From NCBI GenBank assembly GCA_012517255.1, contig JAAYVH010000247.1, forward strand, positions 1 to 52,483: a stretch of DNA of 52,483 nucleotides. Direction: 5' to 3'. This DNA comes from Chthonomonadales bacterium (GTDB lineage Bacteria; Armatimonadota; Chthonomonadetes; Chthonomonadales; CAJBBX01). The position numbers were made by a program, and so were the translations under genes. Each line of letters begins with the position of its first letter. Positions within the stretch are counted from its first letter, which is position 1. Positions 8,567 through 15,747 of the stretch are shown piece by piece. The notes below the pieces were generated by a model. That model searched no databases. It was given only the letters and a program-made list of their open reading frames with translations, and was not told the origin of the DNA.

Positions 8567-9997
8567 AATCCTCGCCACGCCCACCAACCCCGGATGCTCG
8601 ATGCCCGTCGCCTCCACGCGAATGCCGTGACGGCGAGCCAGGAAGTCCAGCCACGCACGGCTTCGGGAGAGGCCGCCGCCGGCAAGCACGCGGCGGGGCC
8701 GGCCCTCTACCACGCTATAGAGCAGCTCGCCGAACCGGGACGAGTAATGCTCCAGCAGACTGCGCACGACATGCGGTGGTCCCATGTCCAGGCGCAGGTT
8801 CTGCAGGTCCATGGCGCCGCCTCCCCTCGGCAGCGCCGCGGGCAGTCGAGCGTCATCCGGCAGAGCCAACGCGTCCTCGATCATGCGTCCGATGCGGCTC
8901 CGCCGGTAGAGGAGCGATGCCAGCCACTCCACCATGTTGCCGCATTCGGACTCCACGCCCAGCAGGTACCACCACGGCATCCCATCGTGCAGGAGCGGAC
9001 TGACCCCGGCGATGTGGTCGTCCCTCGACGGCGTAGCCGGCCTGTCTTTCAGCCCGTAGACGACCAGCGCCGTGCCGAAGTTGGCGAATGCATCCCGGGG
9101 GTCATCCAGTCCGGCTCCCGCCGCGGCGCACGACTGATCGTTGCCGCAGGAGTAGACCGGCACGGGACATTCGAGACCGAGAGCCCGGCACATCGGTGTT
9201 GAGAGCGGCGCCGAAATCGCGGCGGCGTGGGCTATCGGCGCGAGGTTCTCCGACGTGATCCCCGCCAGGGCAAGGGCGCGGTCGTTCCAATAGACGTGCG
9301 GCTTCCCGTGCGCCTCTCGCGGACCGCCCACCGCTCCGAGATCGAGGAAACCGCCCATGGCATGCAGATTCGTATCGCCGAAGGCGGTACCCGTCAGGTT
9401 CAGGGCGATCCACTCGTTGAGGAGGAGGTACCTGACAGATCCGTGGGCTCCATCGCCCGCATAGGCGGTCCTCCGCAGCCGCATGACCTTGGGCAAGAAC
9501 TGCAGCGGACTGGGCCGGACGAACCCGCACGTTGCGGCAAAGTCCGGCAAGGCCTGCGCCGCCTCGTCCGCCTCCTCGGCCGCGCTGGCGTCGGTCCACA
9601 CGACCGCAGGATCAGGCTCCAGCGCTGAGAGCGGAGGGCTGAAGGGCGAGCGCCCCTCGCCTCTTGCCTCTCGCCCCTCGCCTCTCGCCTCTCGCCTCTC
9701 GCCTCTTGCCTCTTGTCCCTCGCCTCTTGCCCCTCGCCTCTCATGCACCGCCACGAACGTCTGCGCCTGCGAGGTCAACCCGATCGCGGTCACGCGAAGC
9801 CCCTGAGCCGCTGCAGAACGCACTGCCCGCCGCAGTGCGCGCACGGCAAGCCGCACGTAGAGCCACGGATCGCATGTCACCCTCTGGCCGTCGCCGTATT
9901 CGAGCTCGTACGATGCAACCGCGACGTCGCCGCATACCCCGTCGGCAGTGACGGGCGCGGCCTTGAATGCCGTCGTGCCGAGATCCAGTGCGATCAC
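8543..9997 (-). CDS. FGGY-family carbohydrate kinase (xylulokinase-like) with repeat-encoded insert
   Basis: 484 residues from a GTG start. The N-terminal ALDLGTTAFKA loop is the FGGY phosphate-binding segment. Later come [34 protein letters not shown] (second-domain ATP loop with the probable catalytic Asp) and LAGGGLSRSRAWLDF near the C-terminus. These proteins phosphorylate pentuloses or similar sugars. Residues about 85-130 are an Arg/Glu/Gly-rich segment (EARGERREARGEG) encoded by heptamer array 3. It lies between FVAV and AVVWTD, where related kinases usually have a short DADG turn. The adjacent D-lyxose-isomerase-like cupin suggests D-xylulose as a possible substrate, which is an inference. 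Confidence 0.85.
   Translation of the reverse strand: MIALDLGTTAFKAAPVTADGVCGDVAVASYELEYGDGQRVTCDPWLYVRLAVRALRRAVRSAAAQGLRVTAIGLTSQAQTFVAVHERRGARGEGQEARGERREARGEGREARGEGRSPFSPPLSALEPDPAVVWTDASAAEEADEAAQALPDFAATCGFVRPSPLQFLPKVMRLRRTAYAGDGAHGSVRYLLLNEWIALNLTGTAFGDTNLHAMGGFLDLGAVGGPREAHGKPHVYWNDRALALAGITSENLAPIAHAAAISAPLSTPMCRALGLECPVPVYSCGNDQSCAAAGAGLDDPRDAFANFGTALVVYGLKDRPATPSRDDHIAGVSPLLHDGMPWWYLLGVESECGNMVEWLASLLYRRSRIGRMIEDALALPDDARLPAALPRGGGAMDLQNLRLDMGPPHVVRSLLEHYSSRFGELLYSVVEGRPRRVLAGGGLSRSRAWLDFLARRHGIRVEATGIEHPGLVGVARIVGLRAEG
9651..9741. repeat. Heptanucleotide array 3 inside the FGGY kinase gene
   Basis: Thirteen heptamers of the CTCGCCT/CTTGCCT/CTCGCCC type sit within the coding frame, in the same orientation and nearly the same sequence as array 1. 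They encode a charged Arg-Glu-Gly linker. The bases just to the left (about 9622-9648) carry the opposite-strand version (GCTGAAG, GGGCGAG), forming an inverted junction. Confidence 0.9.
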
Positions 9998-10044
9998 GCA
10001 AGCGGTCGCTAGACCGGGATCGGATGACGGAGGTCTGACAGGTC

Positions 10045-10533
10045 TCAGATCACGCCCTCCGCGCCGATGCGCCTATCATCGAAGAAGTTGTCGCCCTGAA
10101 CCGACGGCAATGAGACCTCCAGCACGAGGGCGGGTCCGCCCACCGCCGCGAATGTATGAACGCGCCCCGGCGGCATCTTGAGCACGTCACCGGGTCGGAG
10201 GAGCCGCTCCTCTCCATCCACGGTCATCGCGACGTTTCCTCGCACGATGAAGAACGTCTCGTCCTTTGCGCCGTGGCAATGGCTCGGGCACCGCTGACCA
10301 TCGAACAGGAACAGGAACTTGCCGCAGTAGCGGTTATCCGTGTCGTTCACGATCCAGTACTCGATTTCGCCGATGCGCTCGAACTCGCCGAGACCGAAGT
10401 GGAGCACGAGGGGCTCGCCCGGCGGCATCACCAGTCCCCACGAGCGGAGCACAGCGTCGGCTCGCTCGAGCGCCGCGCGCCGCGCTTCGCCGGATAGCTC
10501 GAAGCTCACTGTCCAGTCGGCTGTCGCGCCCAT
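10045..10533 (-). CDS. Cupin protein resembling D-lyxose ketol-isomerase
   Basis: 162 residues. The metal-binding cupin motifs are clear: PSHCHGAKDE (His85, His87, Glu92) and PPGRVHTF (His126). The flanking features LHFGLGEFERIGEIEYWIVN before the cupin core and EVSLPSVQGDNFFDDRRIG after it match the layout of D-lyxose isomerases (family PF07385), which interconvert D-lyxose and D-xylulose or D-mannose and D-fructose with Mn2+. The start shares one base with the aminotransferase stop (TGATG), and 47 bases separate it from the FGGY kinase. Together the pair could isomerise an aldose and phosphorylate the ketose. A generic regulatory cupin is the alternative. Confidence 0.75.
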   Translation of the reverse strand: MGATADWTVSFELSGEARRAALERADAVLRSWGLVMPPGEPLVLHFGLGEFERIGEIEYWIVNDTDNRYCGKFLFLFDGQRCPSHCHGAKDETFFIVRGNVAMTVDGEERLLRPGDVLKMPPGRVHTFAAVGGPALVLEVSLPSVQGDNFFDDRRIGAEGVI

Positions 10534-11915
10534 CAGGCGTACCCCAGTTCGCGCTCGACTTCGCCGATAGCCTCGTCGAGGATATCCATGCCCTTGCCGG
10601 CGACCTCCTCGTCCATGATGATCGGCGGCGAGAGTCGGAGGATATGTCCGGCCGGGATCCAGGCGAGCCCTTTGCGGAAGGCAGCCCTGTAGACCCGCTT
10701 ACCCGCTTCGTCGAAAGGCTCCTTGGTGGCCCGGTCTTTGACGAGCTCAACGCCGAGGAGGCAGCCCTTGACGCGCACGTGGCCGACGATCGGGTGCTCC
10801 TCCTGCATCTTCTGCAGTCGCTTCAGGAAGAACCGCTCGAGCATGGCGGCGTTCTCGAGCAGCCCCTCTTCCTCGATGACCTGTATGCTAGCCAGAGCGG
10901 CGGCGCAGGCCATGGGATTGCCCCCGTAGCTGGTGGAGGCCGAAATCTTCTCGAAGGACTCCTTGATGTCCTCGCGCGCAACCATCGCCGTGACCGGGAA
11001 GCCGTTGCCGAAGCCCTTGCCGAGCGTCGAGATATCCGCCACGGTGTCCCAGTGCTCCAGAGCCAGCCACTTCGCCGTCCGTCCCATGCAGGTGAGGACC
11101 TCGTCGGCGATCAGCAGTATCTTCCGTCTATCGCACAGGGCCCGGAGCTTCGGGAAAAAGTCGTCCGGCGGAATGATCGAGCCCGCCCACCCCTGAATCG
11201 GCTCCAGCACGAACGCGGCCACCTGTCCCGTCGTCACGTTGTCGATCAGGCTGTCGAAGAAGGCGATGTAGGCATCGGTATCTATCTGGCCGTCGGCCTT
11301 GACGAACAGAGGCCGGTAGGGATCGGGGCGCGGCGCCAGATAGAAGCCCTGTGCGCGGGCGGTTCCGTTCGTCGGGTTCATCCTGGCAAGGCTCACCGAG
11401 TGTCCGGACTTGCCGTGGAAGTCCATGTAGCAGCTTATGAACTCGTGCTTGCCCGTGAAGGCTCGCGCTGCGCGCAAGGCCGCCTCGACCGCCGTCGTGC
11501 CCGAGTCGTAGAGCTGGACTCCGTTGATGCCCTCCGGCAGGATCGTGACCAGCTTCTCCAGCAGCTCCGTCTTGATCGGGGTGGTGAAGTCGTGGGCGTT
11601 CATGAGCGTGTGCGCCGCCTTCGCCACGGCTTCCGACACCTTTGGATGGCAATGGCCCAGCGTGGTGACGTAGATGCCCGACGAGAAATCTATGTACTCG
11701 TTGCCGTCTACGTCGCGCAGCATCACCCCGAACCCGTCCTTGAAGCACACCGGGTGCAGCTTCACCTGCCCCGACAACCCCTTGATGATCCTGGATGCAC
11801 GGGCGTGCATGGCTTGCGACTGAGGCCCAGGGCTGTCGGTCACCATACGAGGCAGGCTCGCAACGTCTATTCCCTTGCGCCACCAGGGCACCGTTTGTTC
11901 TGTCACTGCTGACAC
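10533..11915 (-). CDS. Class III PLP-dependent aminotransferase
   Basis: 460 residues. Landmarks of the class III (4-aminobutyrate/ornithine) family are DGNEYIDFSSGIYVTTLGH near residue 70, the phosphate-binding YDSGTTAVEAALRAAR (about 136-151), LLIADEVLTCMGRT with Asp271, and STLGKGFGNGFP with Lys300, the expected Schiff-base lysine. The enzyme transfers an omega-amino group to a 2-oxoacid, which fits a dehydrogenase of the glutamate type further down the operon. It is the first gene of the compact minus-strand operon. The 85 bases upstream show no convincing promoter to me. The exact amine donor is unknown. Confidence 0.9.
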   Translation of the reverse strand: MSAVTEQTVPWWRKGIDVASLPRMVTDSPGPQSQAMHARASRIIKGLSGQVKLHPVCFKDGFGVMLRDVDGNEYIDFSSGIYVTTLGHCHPKVSEAVAKAAHTLMNAHDFTTPIKTELLEKLVTILPEGINGVQLYDSGTTAVEAALRAARAFTGKHEFISCYMDFHGKSGHSVSLARMNPTNGTARAQGFYLAPRPDPYRPLFVKADGQIDTDAYIAFFDSLIDNVTTGQVAAFVLEPIQGWAGSIIPPDDFFPKLRALCDRRKILLIADEVLTCMGRTAKWLALEHWDTVADISTLGKGFGNGFPVTAMVAREDIKESFEKISASTSYGGNPMACAAALASIQVIEEEGLLENAAMLERFFLKRLQKMQEEHPIVGHVRVKGCLLGVELVKDRATKEPFDEAGKRVYRAAFRKGLAWIPAGHILRLSPPIIMDEEVAGKGMDILDEAIGEVERELGYA

Positions 11916-12000
11916 TCCTTCTCTTCGTTCGCGCAGCCGTTGTTATCGGATCACGGGGCGCACATCGAGCCCGCGTCCTTAACGAGTGACTGCGTTGGTT

Positions 12001-12249
12001 CTATCTGCTTCCCGCCGGAGGCGCCGGCGCTCCCGAGGGCCCCGCGCCTCCAGGGCCCATACCGGGCCTCATGCCGGGCGGCGACGGCGCGCCGGCTCCG
12101 GTCGGCCTCTTAACCGAGAATGCGTTGCGGATCAGGTCCTCGTTTGCGGCTGTCTTGGGGCCCGATCCCTTCCAGAATGCGACAACGAGGCCGATCAACA
12201 CCACGACGAGGATGCCGATCACCACCGGTGTCGGGATGTTCGCGCGCAT
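12001..12249 (-). CDS. Small single-pass membrane protein with Gly/Pro-rich tail
   Basis: 82 residues from the ATG at 12249-12247, chosen for the AGGAGA site about 9 bases upstream; the longer frame upstream has no ribosome site. One transmembrane helix (VVIGILVVVLIGLVVAF) follows a short N-terminus. The C-terminal half is rich in Gly, Pro and Met (PGMRPGMGPGGAG). No family is recognised. It lies directly downstream of the prepilin gene, so it may belong to the same secretion or surface structure. That link rests only on proximity and strand. Confidence 0.65.
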   Translation of the reverse strand: MRANIPTPVVIGILVVVLIGLVVAFWKGSGPKTAANEDLIRNAFSVKRPTGAGAPSPPGMRPGMGPGGAGPSGAPAPPAGSR

Positions 12250-12350
12250 GGGCACGTCTCCTTTGAGCGAAGAATGCCAGACGTGGGGCGACACGCAGGC
12301 CGTGCCGCAGCGCCGTGCGAGACGTGTCGCCCCATCGTGCGGTCCAGCGT

Positions 12351-13115
12351 CTAGTCCAGATCGCGAAACTCGCTGACATTGGGCCACCCGAGGCGCGGCC
12401 AGATGGGATCGTAGCACGGCTCAGGCAGCCACGAATACCGCCAGATCACCTTATCGATCGGGTGCGCCTTGGCATGCCCGTCGAAGAAGGCGATCGTAAT
12501 CTTGGAGGTCGGTTGATAGCAGAGATACCAACCGTAGGGGTTCTGCACGAACTGATTGTCATGGTAGGGGATCAGCTCGTTGAAGAGCTTGTACTGCGAC
12601 GGGTATGCGGTAGCCGCCTCGTTCCACGGCGCCGGAGTCAGGTTCCACCATGCGGCCGCGTTGCCGGCAGTGGCCACAAAGAAGTTCAGGTAGTAGCTGC
12701 TCGATCGCCGACCGATCACGGCAGAAGCTGAGGTCACAGGTCCCGAGTCGCTGGCGCATTTCCAGAGCTGGTAGTTCTTCATGTACGGGTTCATCTGGGT
12801 GCGAAGGCCGTAGAGGTTGGCGTAATCCACCATGCCCTGGTCGCCGGGCTCTGCCACACCGCGATACAGGTCGGCGTAGATGTCGCCGATAGCGTTGGCG
12901 GTCGCAGGATCGGCCATGGGGAAGTTGCCGTCGTTGTCCTGCGTGTACATGAGGACCGCCAGAGCTATCTGCTTGACATTGGATACGCAGGTGATCGCGC
13001 GGGCCTGCTCGCGCGCCCGTGCGAAGACCGGAAACAGAATGGCTGCCAGGATCGCGATGATCGCGATCACTACCAGCAGTTCGATGAGGGTGAAACCCTT
13101 GCCCTTGTCTTGCAT
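12351..13115 (-). CDS. Type IV prepilin-like protein with H-X9-DG-type C-terminus
   Basis: 254 residues from the ATG at 13115-13113, preceded by AGGGAGAAAGCG. The N-terminus is a textbook prepilin leader: a short charged segment ending in [15 protein letters not shown], where the peptidase cleaves after Gly and methylates Phe. Then follow [38 protein letters not shown], and [14 protein letters not shown] near the end. This layout is that of the DUF1559-type pseudopilins that are greatly expanded in Armatimonadota and Planctomycetes. These proteins are exported and probably assembled in a pilus or secretion filament. It is the strongest taxonomic clue in the window. Confidence 0.92.
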   Translation of the reverse strand: MQDKGKGFTLIELLVVIAIIAILAAILFPVFARAREQARAITCVSNVKQIALAVLMYTQDNDGNFPMADPATANAIGDIYADLYRGVAEPGDQGMVDYANLYGLRTQMNPYMKNYQLWKCASDSGPVTSASAVIGRRSSSYYLNFFVATAGNAAAWWNLTPAPWNEAATAYPSQYKLFNELIPYHDNQFVQNPYGWYLCYQPTSKITIAFFDGHAKAHPIDKVIWRYSWLPEPCYDPIWPRLGWPNVSEFRDLD

Positions 13116-13247
13116 CGCTTTCTCCCTGTGCACACTGGAAGGTTGTACGTCACTGGCGAACAACTGCCGTGGCAAACAATGAACCTGGTTTGCGCATCAC
13201 CTCCCTTCCCATTAGTACTCGAAGCTCCACAGATGCTGGCGTCACGC

Positions 13248-14066
13248 TCAATCGGCGATGAGTACCTCCACTCCCGCGTCGCGCAACGCACGGACGTCCT
13301 CAGGTGAAGCGCCGCTGTCGGTCACGACGGTGTCAAGGAGGCTCACCGGGCCGACCAGCGCATACGAGCACTTCCCGATCTTGGAGGAGTCGCAGAGGGC
13401 GATCACGCGGGTGGCCCGATTGATGAACTTGCGCTGACGCTCGGCCTCGACAGCATCGCGCTCGGTGATCCCGAACGATACGTCGATCGCCGCTGCGCCG
13501 ATGAACGCGATGTCCCAGAAGAGCATCTCGAGGGCCTGCGTGGCCAGAGTGCAGTCGGTGGCCAGAAGCTCTGGACGGACGCGCCCGCCTAGCAGCTCAA
13601 CGGCAACGGATGTATCGGACGCAAGGCGGCTCGCGACCTTGAGCGAGTTGGTTACCACCCGGATGCGTGCATCGGCAGGGATCTGCATCGCGAGAGCGAG
13701 CACCGTCGTGCCATCCGCCAGAAAGACCGAACCGGACTCCGGCAGCAGCGGCGCCGCGGCCTCGGCGATCCTTGCCTTCTCCTCGGCATGCACATGGCTG
13801 ACGGTCTCATAGGGAAGCCGCGTGTAGTCCGGCTCGTTGGCCACAGCGCCGCCATGCGATCGGGTCAGTTTGCGGTCCGAAGCCAGCATGTCCAGATCGC
13901 GGCGGATCGTGTTGGGAGCGACGCTCAGCCAGTCGGCAAGCTGGGCAACGCTGGCCGCGCCGTGCCGACGCACGTAGGCCACGATCCTGCGCCGTCGGTC
14001 GGCAGCAAGCAACCCATCATGGCACGAGGCGTTGTTGGTGTCTTTGGCGCGCATCCCTTTGGGCAT
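13248..14066 (-). CDS. DeoR/GlpR-family transcriptional regulator
   Basis: About 272 residues. The N-terminal helix-turn-helix reads DRRRRIVAYVRRHGAASVAQLADWLSVAPNTIRRDLDML, the DeoR pattern. The C-terminal sugar-phosphate sensor domain has LADGTTVLALA, RVVTNSLKVA and ALCDSSKIGK. These proteins usually repress sugar catabolism genes and release DNA on binding a phosphorylated sugar. I place the start at 14066 (MPKGMRAK) rather than 14102 because a strong promoter at 14093-14121 puts the transcript start near 14086; 14054 is an alternative. Neither start has a good ribosome site. The catabolic operon about 1.3 kb downstream is a likely target, by inference. Confidence 0.85.
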   Translation of the reverse strand: MPKGMRAKDTNNASCHDGLLAADRRRRIVAYVRRHGAASVAQLADWLSVAPNTIRRDLDMLASDRKLTRSHGGAVANEPDYTRLPYETVSHVHAEEKARIAEAAAPLLPESGSVFLADGTTVLALAMQIPADARIRVVTNSLKVASRLASDTSVAVELLGGRVRPELLATDCTLATQALEMLFWDIAFIGAAAIDVSFGITERDAVEAERQRKFINRATRVIALCDSSKIGKCSYALVGPVSLLDTVVTDSGASPEDVRALRDAGVEVLIAD

Positions 14067-14092
14067 CGTCGCGAGCACCGCGCGATACGGGG

Positions 14093-14121
14093 ATTCTAAC
14101 AAGAACGCCCGAGCATGTCAA
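14093..14121 (-). promoter_or_regulatory. Sigma-70-type promoter of the DeoR-family gene
   Basis: On the minus strand, TTGACA (14121-14116), a 17-base spacer and TAGAAT (14098-14093). The predicted transcript start is near 14086, which excludes the longest reading of the regulator. Confidence 0.75.
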
Positions 14122-14130
14122 GGCATTCCA

Positions 14131-14165
14131 GGTGATTTATGGTAATAACAGGTGAGATGTGGTGA
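14131..14165. promoter_or_regulatory. Phased GGTGA direct repeats upstream of the DeoR promoter
   Basis: GGTGA occurs on the plus strand at 14131-14135, 14151-14155 and 14161-14165, spaced 20 and 10 bases, that is on one face of the helix. The first two are extended to CAGGTGA. They lie just upstream of the -35 box and could be an operator or activator site. Confidence 0.4.
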
Positions 14166-14202
14166 GTTCATGGTGGTACCAGCATGAGCCAGCGGAATGA
14201 AA

Positions 14203-14228
14203 ACGGGCCGCCCGATTGGGCGGCCCGT
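14203..14228 (-). terminator. Rho-independent terminator of the cold-shock gene
   Basis: A perfect 11-bp GC-rich inverted repeat (ACGGGCCGCCC, loop of 4, GGGCGGCCCGT) lies 21 bases after the cold-shock stop codon. On the minus strand it is followed by TTTCATT, giving a short U-tract. Confidence 0.88.
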
Positions 14229-14249
14229 CGCCTGAAGTGGAGCTAACGC

Positions 14250-14456
14250 TTACAGAACAACCACGTTGGCTGCGCGCAGACCCTTGCCGCGGGGATCGTT
14301 GGTCACGTCGAACTGGACCCTCTGCCCCTCGGTGAGCTCACGGTAGCCGTTGCCCTGGATCGCGCTGAAGTGGACGAAGACATCCTCGCCGTCGTCCTGA
14401 GCCAGGAAACCATAGCCCTTCGTGCCGTTGAACCACTTGACCGTACCGGTCTTCAT
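14250..14456 (-). CDS. Cold-shock domain protein (CspA family)
   Basis: 68 residues, the usual length for the family, from the ATG at 14456-14454 with a GAAAGGGTGA ribosome site. RNP1 is [10 protein letters not shown] and RNP2 is [10 protein letters not shown]; the C-terminus ends with [11 protein letters not shown]. The protein binds single-stranded RNA/DNA and acts as an RNA chaperone. It is monocistronic: a strong terminator follows it, and a 219-base leader/promoter region precedes it. Long 5' leaders are typical of cold-regulated csp genes, but no cold box could be confirmed by eye. Confidence 0.96.
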   Translation of the reverse strand: MKTGTVKWFNGTKGYGFLAQDDGEDVFVHFSAIQGNGYRELTEGQRVQFDVTNDPRGKGLRAANVVVL

Positions 14457-14675
14457 ATTGTCACCCTTTCCGGTGTGAGAGATTGTGTTTGCTGCATTCG
14501 AATGAGGAGGTCCGGAAAGAGGCAAGTCGAGGAACGATACGCCAGCCGAACGTCGCACGCAATCTTTGAGCTAAACACGTGGCCCCATAGTCTGGGACCC
14601 ACGAGACTATACCACCGATCGATGCGCTCCCGTTGCGCCGCGGGCGGTTATTTTGGAAATAGTTGCCCCGCGGCA
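14457..14675 (-). other. Cold-shock gene leader/promoter region with two inverted repeats
   Basis: This is the gap between the cold-shock start and the desaturase stop. It holds a 7-bp inverted repeat (ATAGTCT...AGACTAT, about 14588-14611) and a larger imperfect one (GCCGCGGGC...GCCCCGCGGC, about 14637-14673) around an AT-rich centre. The first may be leader RNA structure of the cold-shock transcript. The second lies just past the desaturase stop and may terminate it, though no T-run follows. Confidence 0.4.
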
Positions 14676-15617
14676 TCAACGCCGCTCAGCGCCCATCGGA
14701 CTGCGCGGGTTCGACGAACCGGCAGCGCGAGCGGCGAGGGTGGTCTGCGGTACGGTCCAGACCTCGGATACCAGACGCAGCCGCGCCATGGCCCAGATGA
14801 GATAGCCCGACAGGTCCACCTGCCACCACCGCAGGCCGTGGAAGGCCGAACGGGGAAACGCATGGTGATTGTTGTGCCATCCCTCGCCAAACCCGAGCAG
14901 AGCGAAGACCCAGTTGTTGCGGCTGCAGTCGGGAGTCTCGAACATTCGACGACCGTAGATATGGCAGATGGAGTTGATGCTCCAGGTGATATGATGGGTC
15001 AGCCCGATCCTGACGATGCCTCCCCAGAGCATCCCCTGCAGCCCGCCTACGAGATACGGAATGGCGAACCCGGCAGCTATGAGGGCGATCACCACCGGCC
15101 ATGCGCTCATGAAGCGGACCATGGGGTCCTTCTGCAGCTCCTGACCATAGCGGGTGATCTGGGCCTCGTCACCGTAGACGATCCAGAGGAAATGCGCTCG
15201 CAGGAAGCTCTTCCAGCCCGTCACGCGCATCTGCGGGCGATCGCCCAGCCAGTCCCACGGCGAATGAGGATCTCCCTCCTCATCGGGATGCGCATGATGC
15301 TGAATGTGCGTGACCGCCCAGCGAAGCGCCGGCCCCATGGCCGACATCGTGCCGAGCGCCAGGAAGACGAACTTCACGACGGGCGTCGGCTTGAAGGCTC
15401 GATGCGTCAGCATGCGGTGGTACCCCACGGTGATGCCCAGTCCGCAGGCCACATACATGCCGACGAGCAGACCGACATCGCGCCATGTGGCCCAGTGACC
15501 CCAGAGCAGGGCGATCGCCACAAACGGCGCGGCCAGGGGCACCAGAACGGTCAGCCACAGAATGGCCAGCACGAACGCACTGCGAGCTTTCGGTCTGGCG
15601 GTACGACTGGTCTCCAT
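14676..15617 (-). CDS. Membrane acyl-CoA/fatty-acid desaturase
   Basis: 313 residues from the ATG at 15617-15615, preceded by GGAGGA. All three di-iron histidine boxes of the delta-9 desaturase family are present: HRMLTH, HIQHH and HNNHH. Four hydrophobic helices flank them (for example FVLAILWLTVLVPLAAPFVAIALLW). The enzyme introduces a cis double bond into acyl chains using O2 and reduced electron carrier, adjusting membrane fluidity. Its neighbour is a cold-shock gene on the same strand, a sensible pairing for low-temperature adaptation, although the two appear to be separate transcripts. An open frame extends upstream to 15794 but lacks family features. Confidence 0.93.
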   Translation of the reverse strand: METSRTARPKARSAFVLAILWLTVLVPLAAPFVAIALLWGHWATWRDVGLLVGMYVACGLGITVGYHRMLTHRAFKPTPVVKFVFLALGTMSAMGPALRWAVTHIQHHAHPDEEGDPHSPWDWLGDRPQMRVTGWKSFLRAHFLWIVYGDEAQITRYGQELQKDPMVRFMSAWPVVIALIAAGFAIPYLVGGLQGMLWGGIVRIGLTHHITWSINSICHIYGRRMFETPDCSRNNWVFALLGFGEGWHNNHHAFPRSAFHGLRWWQVDLSGYLIWAMARLRLVSEVWTVPQTTLAARAAGSSNPRSPMGAERR

Positions 15618-15648
15618 ACAATCCTCCGGATGAGTTGCAGGGATATGT

Positions 15649-15675
15649 ACGTCCCGCACGTCCGATACGTGCCGG
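15649..15675. promoter_or_regulatory. Tandem 9-base ACGT-containing repeats upstream of the desaturase
   Basis: Three consecutive 9-base units (ACGTCCCGC, ACGTCCGAT, ACGTGCCGG) lie in the divergent gap between the desaturase and the broken creatininase. They could bind a regulator; no family is assigned. Confidence 0.3.
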
Positions 15676-15747
15676 TGAGCGCCGGAGCCGGATGGGAAGG
15701 AATGCGACGGCCCGGACGCGAACGATGCTGCCGAGGAGGAGCCCGCC

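Noticed and set aside
1536-9741. Heptamer arrays as a CRISPR
   Set aside because: The units are seven bases with no unique spacers, and no cas genes are present.
10266-11912. 548-codon plus-strand frame opposite the aminotransferase and cupin genes
   Set aside because: It is a shadow of genes with intact PLP and cupin motifs.
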